DNA of 6,344 nt from contig DNFG01000208.1 of the NCBI GenBank assembly GCA_003487005.1, positions 1-6,344 of the forward strand, given 5' to 3'. The first letter of the stretch is position 1, and each line of letters starts with the position of its first letter. Both the position numbers and the translations under genes were made by a program. Shown piece by piece: positions 1-5,961 of this stretch. The DNA is from Bryobacterales bacterium. GTDB taxonomy: Bacteria > Acidobacteriota > Terriglobia > Bryobacterales > Bryobacteraceae. Below the pieces are notes generated by a model, which saw only the letters and a list, made by a program, of their open reading frames with translations, ran no database searches and was not told the DNA's origin.

Positions 1-1
1 C

Positions 2-658
2 ATCAAGGCCGCCGTCCCCGGCCTGCTCGTCATCACCGATGTCTGCAACTGCGAATACACCAGCCACGGCCATTGCGGCAAGATCGTCAACGGCGAAGTG
101 GACAACGACACCACCCTCGAATGGCTCGCTTCCGCCGCCGTCACCCACGCCCAGGCCGGCGCCGACATCGTCGCCCCTTCCGACATGATGGACGGCCGCG
201 TCGCCGCCATCCGCTCCGCCCTCGACTCCGCCGGTTTCTCCAACACCCCCATCCTCAGCTACGCCGCCAAATATGCCAGCGCCTTCTATGGCCCCTTCCG
301 CGAAGCCGCCGAAAGCGCCCCCCAGTTCGGCGACCGCCGCGGTTACCAGATGGACCCCGCCAACGCCCGCGAAGCCCTCCGCGAGATGGACCTCGACCTC
401 GACGAAGGCGCCGACATGCTCATGGTCAAACCCGCCGGCCCCTATCTCGACATCCTCCGCATGGCCAGCGACCGCTACGACGTCCCCCTCGCCGCCTACC
501 AGGTCTCCGGCGAATTCTCCATGATCATGGCCGCCGCCCACAACAACTGGATCGACCTCGACCGCGCCATCCTCGAGTCCCTCACCTCCATCCGCCGCGC
601 CGGCGCCGATTTCGTCCTCACCTACTTCGCCAAACCCGCCACCCGCCTCCTCTCCTGA
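2..658 (+). CDS. hemB: Porphobilinogen synthase (delta-aminolevulinic acid dehydratase), 5'-truncated by the window edge
   Basis: The enzyme condenses two 5-aminolevulinate molecules into porphobilinogen, an early cytosolic step of heme and other tetrapyrrole synthesis. 218 codons and a TGA stop are visible. HemB proteins are usually about 320-330 residues, so roughly 100-110 N-terminal residues lie outside the window. Visible residues 15, 17 and 25 are the three cysteines of the [13 protein letters not shown] segment, the cysteine-rich zinc-site version of the family. The motif [10 protein letters not shown] follows. The two active-site lysines are visible residue 90 ([14 protein letters not shown], nt 269-271) and residue 143 ([10 protein letters not shown], nt 428-430), the latter being the Schiff-base lysine. 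YQVSGEFSM near the end is also canonical. The spacing of these motifs matches E. coli K194/K246 with an offset of about 103. The frame is open from base 2. Identification is secure; the start cannot be seen. Confidence 0.97.
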   Translation: MKAAVPGLLVITDVCNCEYTSHGHCGKIVNGEVDNDTTLEWLASAAVTHAQAGADIVAPSDMMDGRVAAIRSALDSAGFSNTPILSYAAKYASAFYGPFREAAESAPQFGDRRGYQMDPANAREALREMDLDLDEGADMLMVKPAGPYLDILRMASDRYDVPLAAYQVSGEFSMIMAAAHNNWIDLDRAILESLTSIRRAGADFVLTYFAKPATRLLS

Positions 659-682
659 CCCCCCACCCGAATCTGTTACGAT
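655..682 (+). promoter_or_regulatory. Candidate promoter with extended -10 in front of the 351-residue protein
   Basis: CTGACC at 655-660 (4 of 6 to TTGACA, overlapping the hemB stop) is followed after 16 nt by TACGAT at 677-682 (4 of 6 to TATAAT). TG at 674-675 gives an extended -10, TGTTACGAT. Transcription would start near 689-690, only 2-3 nt before the ATG at 692, which would make the message essentially leaderless. This agrees with the absence of a Shine-Dalgarno sequence. It is a motif-based inference only. Confidence 0.4.
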
Positions 683-686
683 TCGG
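667..686. repeat. Perfect 7-bp inverted repeat overlapping the -10 motif
   Basis: CCGAATC (667-673) and GATTCGG (680-686) are exact reverse complements around a 6-nt loop, TGTTAC. The element lies in the 33-nt gap between the hemB stop and the ATG at 692, and its right arm covers most of the candidate -10 hexamer. It could be an operator, or a hairpin ending the hemB transcript. It has no T-run after it, so a standard intrinsic terminator is unlikely. Confidence 0.6.
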
Positions 687-691
687 CAAGT

Positions 692-1747
692 ATGAGCTGG
701 GTCTACTTCACCGACGATCAGAAACAAAACTGGATGGTTCATCAGATGGGGCTGTACATGCTCATCCGCGAATATCTCCACGAATCAATGCTTCTCAAAC
801 GGGCGAAAATCGTCCGCGAAACGAAATGGATCGGCCCCGATCTCGTCACCGTCGAAATCAACTTCGACGGCCTCCGCGCCGCCAAGGACGCCGAAGCCCC
901 CGACCTTTATAACGACCTCGCCAACCGGATGCTCCATAACGGCGACGAATGCTTCAAACAGCTTTCCGACATCCGCCAGATCACCAAACAGCACTCCGAC
1001 GCCCTCGCCCAGATGCAGCAAAAGGCCTCGAAAGAGACCATTGGCAATATCGATAAAAGCGTCGGCCGAGGCGAAATCGCCCTCAAATCCGCCACCGTCG
1101 TCCGCGACCTCTCCGCCACCACCCTCGTCGTCGGCGCCACTTTCCTCAGCGGCGGCACGGCCCTCGCCGTCCTCGGCGGCGGTTCCGCCCTGAAAGGCAC
1201 CGCCACCTATCAGGACACCGGCAACGTCGGCGCCGCCCTCATCGACGGCACCTTCACCTTCACCGTCGGCCTCATCGGCGTCGGCGCCGCCAACAATCCC
1301 CTCACCGCCAATACCGCCTCCCTCTCCTCGCGCATCGGACAGGCTTCCGCCGGCGGCTTCCGCCAGGCCGTCGCTCAGAACGCGAAGGAAAAGGGCGCCA
1401 TCGTTCTCGTCGGCGCCTCCATCAACGCCACCGGCGAGGCCCTCAAGGGCCACGTCTCCGGCAAGACCGGTGAACAGGCCCTCCGTTCCGCCGCCGCCCG
1501 CTTCGGCACCGATGTCGCCGGCGGTCTCCTTTTCGGTCCCGTCCTCGACCACATGTGCGTCCCCGCCCTCGTCCGCGTCGCCACCGATACCGCCATCAAT
1601 ACCGGCTCCGATAAACTCGTCGACGCCGCCGCCCTCCAGAACGCCCTCGCCAAGGCCCCCGCCAAACGCGTCGACCTCTTCGACGCCGCCACCACCGGCC
1701 CCGCAGGCGGCGACTACATCCGCGCCCGCGTTCTCCGGCGCGCCTGA
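692..1747 (+). CDS. Hypothetical protein with Gly/Ala-rich hydrophobic segments, possibly pore-forming or toxin-associated
   Basis: This 351-residue protein is not recognised. Residues 1-80 are polar, with aromatic and charged residues (WVYFTDDQKQNW at 3-14, LIREYLHE at 24-31) and no signal peptide. Residues 84-135 look helical and charged with many Gln and Lys, a possible coiled coil. From about 140 the protein becomes Gly/Ala-rich and hydrophobic: 140-167 (ATTLVVGATFLSGG, then AVLGGGSALKG) and 186-200 (GTFTFTVGLIGVGAA) could insert in or lie against a membrane. A second such block spans 236-300. The segment TYQDTGNVGAALIDG (172-186) resembles stretches I associate with predomains of large secreted or polymorphic-toxin proteins, but that is a recollection and not a demonstrated match. 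There are only two cysteines (87, 289). The ATG follows an extended -10 motif directly and has no ribosome binding site. Codon use matches the neighbours. Its position between two housekeeping loci, with a promoter-like motif on each side, suggests a separate transcription unit. Confidence 0.85.
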   Translation: MSWVYFTDDQKQNWMVHQMGLYMLIREYLHESMLLKRAKIVRETKWIGPDLVTVEINFDGLRAAKDAEAPDLYNDLANRMLHNGDECFKQLSDIRQITKQHSDALAQMQQKASKETIGNIDKSVGRGEIALKSATVVRDLSATTLVVGATFLSGGTALAVLGGGSALKGTATYQDTGNVGAALIDGTFTFTVGLIGVGAANNPLTANTASLSSRIGQASAGGFRQAVAQNAKEKGAIVLVGASINATGEALKGHVSGKTGEQALRSAAARFGTDVAGGLLFGPVLDHMCVPALVRVATDTAINTGSDKLVDAAALQNALAKAPAKRVDLFDAATTGPAGGDYIRARVLRRA

Positions 1748-1792
1748 TCCCCCGGCCCCACCGGACAAACAGGTCCGCATTCCGTCCCACTG

Positions 1793-1801
1793 TGCTAAAT
1801 T
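1793..1801 (+). promoter_or_regulatory. Candidate extended -10 element ahead of the transketolase pair
   Basis: TGCTAAATT matches the TGnTAnnnT pattern also found ahead of the gene at 692. TAAATT (1796-1801) matches TATAAT at 4 of 6 positions. No convincing -35 is present at normal spacing. Transcription would begin near 1808, giving a leader of about 6 nt before the ATG at 1814. No Shine-Dalgarno sequence is present. The 66-nt gap back to 1747 holds nothing else recognisable. Confidence 0.4.
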
Positions 1802-1813
1802 GGTGGTTCCGCC

Positions 1814-2635
1814 ATGCAAAAGACCTCCTCTCCCGAAGCGCTGGCGCTCATTGCCAGGCAAATCCGCCGCCACATCGTCGAAATGACCGGGGCCGCCAAA
1901 AGCGGCCATCCCGGCGGGTCCCTCTCGGCCGTCGAACTCGTCACCGTCCTCTATTGGGACGTCATGAAGCACGACCCCGCCAACCCCAAAATGGCGGACC
2001 GCGACCGCTTCATCCTCAGCAAGGGCCACGCCGCCCCCGTCCTCTACGCCGCCATGGCCGAATGCGGCTACACCCCGGTCGAGTCCCTCAAGACCCTCCG
2101 CCAGCTCGGTTCCATCTACCAGGGCCACCCCGACATCCGTTTCATCCCCGCCCTCGAAGCCTCCACCGGGTCCCTCGGCCAGGGCCTCTCCCTCGCCCTC
2201 GGCATGGGCGCCGCCGCCCGCCTCAACGGCGAATCCTGGCGCACCTACGTCATGCTCGGCGACGGCGAAATCCAGGAAGGCCAGATCTGGGAAGCCGCCA
2301 TGTTTGGCGCCTTCCACAAGGTCGATAATGTCGTCGCCATCGTCGACTACAACAAGATTCAGCTCGACGGCTTCATCAAGGACATCCTCGAACTCGAACC
2401 CCTCGCCGACAAGTGGCGCGCCTTCGGCTGGCACGTCATCGAACTCGACGGCCACGACATCCCCGCCGTCCAGGCCGCCTTCGCCGAAGCCGCCGCCACC
2501 AAGGGTAAACCCACCGTCCTGCTCGCCCACACCGTCAAGGGCAAAGGCGTCAGCTTCATGGAAAATAACCCCAAATTCCACGGCGTCCCCCCCACCCCCG
2601 AACAAGTCGAACTCGCCCTCAAGGAGCTTGCGTAA
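1814..2635 (+). CDS. Transketolase, N-terminal (thiamine diphosphate-binding) subunit
   Basis: This is the first half of a split transketolase. With its partner it moves two-carbon ketol units between sugar phosphates in the non-oxidative pentose phosphate pathway. The 273 residues cover only the TPP-binding domain; one-chain transketolases have about 650-700 residues. Motifs appear in order. SGHPGGS has H32, matching yeast His30. SKGHAAP has H72, matching yeast His69. GHPD has H105, matching yeast His103. STGSLGQGLS spans 117-126. The diphosphate/Mg motif starts with GDG at 149-151, and DYNK at 178-181 supplies the conserved Asn180. The ATG gives the usual short N-terminal helix before GHPGGS. 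The downstream gene begins 4 nt after the stop and supplies the Pyr and C-terminal domains, so the two are almost certainly co-transcribed and form one enzyme. Wholly intact; a dihydroxyacetone synthase-like specificity is not excluded. Confidence 0.95.
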   Translation: MQKTSSPEALALIARQIRRHIVEMTGAAKSGHPGGSLSAVELVTVLYWDVMKHDPANPKMADRDRFILSKGHAAPVLYAAMAECGYTPVESLKTLRQLGSIYQGHPDIRFIPALEASTGSLGQGLSLALGMGAAARLNGESWRTYVMLGDGEIQEGQIWEAAMFGAFHKVDNVVAIVDYNKIQLDGFIKDILELEPLADKWRAFGWHVIELDGHDIPAVQAAFAEAAATKGKPTVLLAHTVKGKGVSFMENNPKFHGVPPTPEQVELALKELA

Positions 2636-2639
2636 GACC

Positions 2640-3602
2640 ATGGCCACCACCGCCCCCTACGAACTCAAATACGGCGCCGCCACCCGCGAAGCCTTCGGCC
2701 GCGCCCTGGTCGAGGCCGCCAAGGCCAACCCCGATATCGTCGTCTGCGACGCCGACCTCTCCAAGTCCACCATGGTCCACTACTTCGCCCAGGAGTTCCC
2801 CGACCGCTTCTTCTCCTGCGGCATCGCCGAGGCCAACATGGTCGCCCTCGGCGCCGGTCTCGCCATGGCCGGTAAAATCCCCTTCGTCGCCAGCTTTTCC
2901 GCCTTCGTCCTCACCAAGGGCTTCGAACAGTTGCGCACCACCGTCGCCTACCCCGGCGTCAACGTCAAGGTTATCGGCACCCACTCCGGCATCTCCATCG
3001 GCGAAGACGGCCCCTCCCAGATGTCCATCGAGGACTTCGCCCTCGCCGGCGCTCTGCCTGGCTTCTGGGTCCTCAGCCCCGCCGATGAAGTCGCCATGAA
3101 GGCCGCCGTCGCCTGGGCCGCCGCCCACCAGGGGCCCGTCTTCATCCGCGCCGGCCGCCCCAAGGCCCCCGCCATCTATGAACCCGGCGCCGCCTTTGAA
3201 TTCGGCCGCGCCAATGAACTCCGCCCCGGCTCCGATGTCACCCTCTGCGGCACCGGCCTCCTCGTCGCCGAATGCCTCCTCGCCGCCGACCTCCTCGCCG
3301 CCGAAGGCGTCTCCGCCCGCGTCCTTGACTTCCACACCATCAAACCCCTGGACGAGGAAGCCATCGCCAAAGCCGCGCGCGAAACCGGCGCCCTCGTCGT
3401 CGCCGAGGAACACCTCGTCGACTCCGGCCTCGGCGCCCGCGTCGCCCAGGCCCTCGCCCGCACGACCCCCGCACCCGTCGAGTTCGTCGGCGTCGAAAAC
3501 CGCTACGCCGAATCCGGCACCCCCGACGGCCTCCTCGACCACTACGGCCTCCGCGCTCCCCAGGTCGCCGCCGCCACCCGTAAAGTCCTCTCCCGCAAGT
3601 AG
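2640..3602 (+). CDS. Transketolase, C-terminal (pyrimidine-binding and C-terminal domain) subunit
   Basis: This 320-residue partner completes the split transketolase. Residues about 8-175 form the transketolase pyrimidine domain, including VCDADLSKST at 35-44 and CGIAEANMVALGAGLA, where E64 is the glutamate that activates the thiamine cofactor. GTHSGISIGEDGPSQMSIED around 113-132 is the conserved substrate-loop region. LPGFWVLSPADEVAMK follows. The C-terminal domain (about 190-310) contains VLDFHTIKPLD, VVAEEHLVDSGLG and ENRYAESGTPDGLLDHYGL, all typical of the family. ATG at 2640 was chosen because it lies 4 nt after the upstream stop and leaves a normal N-terminus. AAGGAG at 2621-2626 is 13 nt away, long for a ribosome binding site and also coding for the end of the upstream protein. 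The open frame continues upstream, but that part is in a shadow frame of the partner gene. Stop is TAG. Confidence 0.95.
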   Translation: MATTAPYELKYGAATREAFGRALVEAAKANPDIVVCDADLSKSTMVHYFAQEFPDRFFSCGIAEANMVALGAGLAMAGKIPFVASFSAFVLTKGFEQLRTTVAYPGVNVKVIGTHSGISIGEDGPSQMSIEDFALAGALPGFWVLSPADEVAMKAAVAWAAAHQGPVFIRAGRPKAPAIYEPGAAFEFGRANELRPGSDVTLCGTGLLVAECLLAADLLAAEGVSARVLDFHTIKPLDEEAIAKAARETGALVVAEEHLVDSGLGARVAQALARTTPAPVEFVGVENRYAESGTPDGLLDHYGLRAPQVAAATRKVLSRK

Positions 3603-3670
3603 CTACCCCCATCCGGGGACCTTGCACCCATGCCTGCGGGTACGTCATGATAATGGCAGTACTGAACGGG
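3603..3670 (+). promoter_or_regulatory. Intergenic leader with candidate -10 before the sensor/regulator cluster
   Basis: Composition changes sharply here: the C-wobble pattern of the neighbours stops and does not return until about 3716. GATAAT at 3649-3654 matches TATAAT at 5 of 6 positions. TTGCAC at 3622-3627 resembles a -35 only in its first three bases and is 21 nt away, which is too far. CCCC-ATCC-GGGG at 3607-3618 could make a 4-bp hairpin but lacks a T-run, so it is a poor terminator for the transketolase operon. If the -10 is real, transcription starts near 3661 and the ATG at 3647 cannot be used. Confidence 0.3.
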
Positions 3671-4291
3671 ATGGGTACTTCAACCCAGGGTGTGACGTGG
3701 GGGCCAGTCGAATCTATCGATTTCGCGCTCGCCGCCCTGCGCCAGCGCGTCCATCACCTCCTCCACGATGAGGCCGCCCCCAGCCTCTGCGCCGCCGGAC
3801 TCCATCTCGATATCCTCGCCGCCACCGCCCCCAACGACGCCGCCCTCCAGGAATCCGCCGCCAGCCTCCGCGCCGCCCTCGAATCCGCCCTGGACGCCCT
3901 CCGCTCCCTCCTGATCGAGAACGATCCCGGCCTCTTCCGGCGCGGCGGCCTCGATGGAGCTCTCGCTGCTCTCGCCGGCGCCAACCTCATCGTTTGGGAC
4001 CAGCGCCCCACGCCCCCCTCCTGGACGCCCGCCCAGGCCGAACTCGCCTTCCGCATCGTCCGCGACTGCGCCTTCGCCGCCCGTCTCGCCTCTCCCCCGG
4101 CTCCACCAACCGTCCGCTCCGCCGGTCCCGCTCTCCACATCGCCTCCTCCGCCTCGCTCGTCCCCTGGCCCTCCTGGCTCCCCGGCTGGCGCCACCTCGC
4201 CGCCGCCGCCGCCCTCTCCCTCGATTGCCCCGGCCACGCCGCCGCCCTCGAACTCACTCTCGCACCAGCCCCGAGGTCCCCCCATGCATGA
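3647..4291 (+). CDS. Degenerate NarX/HisKA_3-type histidine kinase-like protein (probable pseudokinase or phosphotransferase)
   Basis: This 214-residue protein aligns by eye with the dimerisation/phosphoacceptor and ATPase regions of NarX-type sensor kinases. LRQRVHHLLHDEAAPSL (31-47) matches the H box (LHDE), with H40 as candidate phosphoacceptor, followed by the second helix to about residue 90. The Q of the family's DxxxQ phosphatase motif is P45. AELAFRIVRDCAFAARLAS (131-149) occupies the place of the N box, but the conserved Asn is gone. LPGWRHLAAAAALSL and PGHAAALELTLAP (178-207) sit where the G boxes and last strand belong, without the GxGxxG glycines. There is no transmembrane or sensor domain. 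The frame is intact and codon-biased from about 3716, so it is unlikely to be a decaying pseudogene. Starts at ATG 3653, ATG 3671 or GTG 3692 are alternatives; none has a ribosome binding site. It overlaps the response regulator gene by 8 nt. Family assignment is inferred from pattern, not a search. Confidence 0.7.
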   Translation: MIMAVLNGMGTSTQGVTWGPVESIDFALAALRQRVHHLLHDEAAPSLCAAGLHLDILAATAPNDAALQESAASLRAALESALDALRSLLIENDPGLFRRGGLDGALAALAGANLIVWDQRPTPPSWTPAQAELAFRIVRDCAFAARLASPPAPPTVRSAGPALHIASSASLVPWPSWLPGWRHLAAAAALSLDCPGHAAALELTLAPAPRSPHA

Positions 4292-4991
4292 CATCCTGCT
4301 CGTCGATGACCATAAAATTATGCGCGATGGCCTCAAGGCCATCCTCCGGCAGAGCGGCGACTTTCGCGTCGTCGGCGAGGCCGGCTCCGGCCTCGATGCC
4401 GTCGACCTCGCCGCCTCCCTCCAGCCCCACCTCATCCTGATGGACATCAACCTCCCCGGCCTCAACGGCATCGAAGCCACCACCGAAATCCTCCGCCACA
4501 CCCCCTCCGCCCGCATTGTTATCCTCTCCATGTACGACGACGAAGCCAGCGTCATCCAGGCCATCCGCTCCGGAGCCCGCGCCTTCCTCCTCAAAAAGGC
4601 CAGCGATTCCGACCTCCTTGACGCCCTCCGCACCGTCGCCCGCGGTGGCTCCTACCTCAGCCCCCAGGTCTCCGACCGCCTCCTCACCCGGATCCAGCGC
4701 GGCCATCTCGATTCCGCCGGCGCCCCCTCCGGCTCCCTCATCGACGCTCTCACCCCCAGGGAACAGCAGGTCATGCGCCTCATCGCCGAAGGCAAGACCA
4801 GTAAGGAAGTCGCCGTCCTGCTCAACCTCGGCGTCCAGACCGTCCGCTCCTACCGCAAAACCCTCATGAAGAAACTCGGCGTCAATAACGTCGCCGGCCT
4901 CACTCAACTCGCCCTCGCCTGCGGACTCTCCCGCGCTCCCGAGTCCCTCGCCTCTCCCGCCCGCCCCGATACTTTCTCGGCCGGCAGTTGA
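4284..4991 (+). CDS. NarL/FixJ-family response regulator with LuxR-type DNA-binding domain
   Basis: This is a cytoplasmic two-component transcription regulator of 235 residues, close to the usual 210-230. The receiver domain covers residues 1-120: acidic pair D8-D9 in LLVDDH, phosphoacceptor D54 in LILMDINLPGLNG, S82 in VILSMYDDE, and K104 in AFLLKKAS. All residues needed for phosphorylation are present. After a linker (about 125-150), the LuxR helix-turn-helix runs from about 155 to 212, with LTPREQQVMRLIAEGKTSKE, the recognition-helix region VQTVRSYRKTLMKKLGV and the end AGLTQLALACGL. The last 20 residues are an unconserved Ser/Pro/Ala tail. The ATG at 4284 was chosen because it puts the receiver domain at its normal N-terminus; the frame stays open upstream only as a shadow. 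The 8-nt overlap with the kinase-like gene implies translational coupling and a functional pair. Target genes cannot be seen. Confidence 0.95.
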   Translation: MHDILLVDDHKIMRDGLKAILRQSGDFRVVGEAGSGLDAVDLAASLQPHLILMDINLPGLNGIEATTEILRHTPSARIVILSMYDDEASVIQAIRSGARAFLLKKASDSDLLDALRTVARGGSYLSPQVSDRLLTRIQRGHLDSAGAPSGSLIDALTPREQQVMRLIAEGKTSKEVAVLLNLGVQTVRSYRKTLMKKLGVNNVAGLTQLALACGLSRAPESLASPARPDTFSAGS

Positions 4992-5001
4992 CCCGCCCCC
5001 C

Positions 5002-5916
5002 ATGACCACTCCCATCCTCGACGCCCACCTCCACTTTTTCTCCCATCACTTCTTCTCCCTGCTTGCCCAGCAGAAAGGCCCCGGCGCCACCCCCGAATCC
5101 GTTTGCGCCGAACTCGGCTGGCCCCTCCCCCCGGAGGACCCCTCCGAATTCGCCGCCCTCTGGGCCGCCGAACTCGACCGTCATTCCGTCGCCGGCGCCG
5201 CCCTCATCGCTTCCCTGCCCGGCGATGAATCCTCCGTCGCCGCCGCCATCCAGGCCTTCCCTTCCCGCTTCGCCGGCTATTTCTTCCTCAACCCCCTCGC
5301 CTCCGATGCCGTCCAGCGCACCACCCTTGCCCTCGAGGCCGGCCTCCGCGGCGTCTGCCTCTTCCCCGCCATGCACGGCTTCTCCATCGCCGGCCCCGAA
5401 GCCCGCGCCGTCATCGAAATCGCCGCCGGCCAACCCGGCGCCGTCGTCTTCGTCCATTGCGGCATGCTCTCCGTCGGCTTCCGCAAACGACTCGGCCTCC
5501 CCTCCTTCTTCGACCTCCGCTTCTCCAACCCCGTCGACCTCCACCCCGTCGCCCGCCGCTTCCCCAGCCTCCCCTTCGTCATCCCCCACTTCGGCGCCGG
5601 CTACTTCCGCGAGACCCTCATGCTCGCCGCCCTCTGCCCCAATGTCTACCTCGATACCTCCAGCACCAACGGTTGGACCCGCTGCCTCACGCCGCCCCCC
5701 TCCCTCGAACAGATCTTTGAACAGGCCATCGAGGTCGCCGGCCCCGATCGCGTCCTGTTCGGCACCGACTCCTCGTTCTTCCCCCGGGGCTGGGTCCGCG
5801 ACGTCTACGACCGCCAGACCGATGTTCTCGATCGCCTCGGCGCCTCCCAGGACGTCAAAGACGCCATCTTCGGCGGCAATCTGCGCCGTTTGCATCCTTT
5901 TTTGACCTTCCCCTGA
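5002..5916 (+). CDS. Amidohydrolase_2-family metal-dependent hydrolase
   Basis: This 304-residue protein is predicted to be a TIM-barrel hydrolase or decarboxylase of the amidohydrolase superfamily (Amidohydrolase_2 / ACMSD-like type), probably cytosolic because no signal peptide is visible. Metal-ligand positions are H9 and H11 in DAHLH, H152 in VVFVHCG, H196 in VIPHFGAGYFRE and D256 in LFGTDSSFFPRG. LDLHPVARRFPSLPFVIPH and the final FGGNLRRL (the place of the usual GxNAxRL) are family-typical. The start ATG lies 10 nt after the regulator stop with no Shine-Dalgarno sequence, so it probably belongs to the same operon. Substrate cannot be told: the family includes decarboxylases of aromatic acids, lactonases and amide hydrolases. 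Its link to the regulator may be functional or only positional. Intact, with codon use like its neighbours. Confidence 0.9.
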   Translation: MTTPILDAHLHFFSHHFFSLLAQQKGPGATPESVCAELGWPLPPEDPSEFAALWAAELDRHSVAGAALIASLPGDESSVAAAIQAFPSRFAGYFFLNPLASDAVQRTTLALEAGLRGVCLFPAMHGFSIAGPEARAVIEIAAGQPGAVVFVHCGMLSVGFRKRLGLPSFFDLRFSNPVDLHPVARRFPSLPFVIPHFGAGYFRETLMLAALCPNVYLDTSSTNGWTRCLTPPPSLEQIFEQAIEVAGPDRVLFGTDSSFFPRGWVRDVYDRQTDVLDRLGASQDVKDAIFGGNLRRLHPFLTFP

Positions 5917-5950
5917 GAACTTTTCCCCGCTCCCGGCACTTCTCTAGTGG

Positions 5951-5956
5951 AAGGAG
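5951..5956 (+). promoter_or_regulatory. Shine-Dalgarno sequence deciding a TTG start
   Basis: AAGGAG, within GGAAGGAG, lies 5 nt before TTG at 5962-5964. It is the only strong, well-placed ribosome binding site in the window, and it favours TTG over an in-frame GTG at 5947, which it would overlap. Confidence 0.65.
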
Positions 5957-5961
5957 TTCCG

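Noticed and set aside
73..912. 279-codon + strand frame overlapping hemB
   Set aside because: Arg/Pro-rich translation in a shifted frame of hemB and of the next gene; no domain.
2304..2639. N-terminal extension of the second transketolase subunit
   Set aside because: The in-frame upstream part is a Ser/Pro/Thr-rich shadow of the first subunit; the family motifs begin only after the ATG at 2640.
785..2650. 621-codon minus-strand open frame as a gene
   Set aside because: It is Gly/Asp/Glu/Val-rich low-complexity translation opposite two convincing + strand genes, with the codon pattern expected of a mirror of C-ending codons and no recognisable domain.
3607..3618. Intrinsic terminator after the transketolase pair
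   Set aside because: The stem is only 4 bp (CCCC/GGGG) and no T-run follows.
3954..4283. N-terminal extension of the response regulator
   Set aside because: Pro/Ser-rich shadow of the kinase-like gene; receiver domains normally begin within a few residues of the start, as they do from 4284.
4900..5895. 331-codon minus-strand frame opposite the amidohydrolase
   Set aside because: Gly/Glu/Ala/Val low-complexity mirror of a well-supported metal-dependent hydrolase.
5895..5925. T-rich stretches around the amidohydrolase stop as a terminator
   Set aside because: There are runs of T near 5898-5903 and 5921-5924 but no stable hairpin before them.
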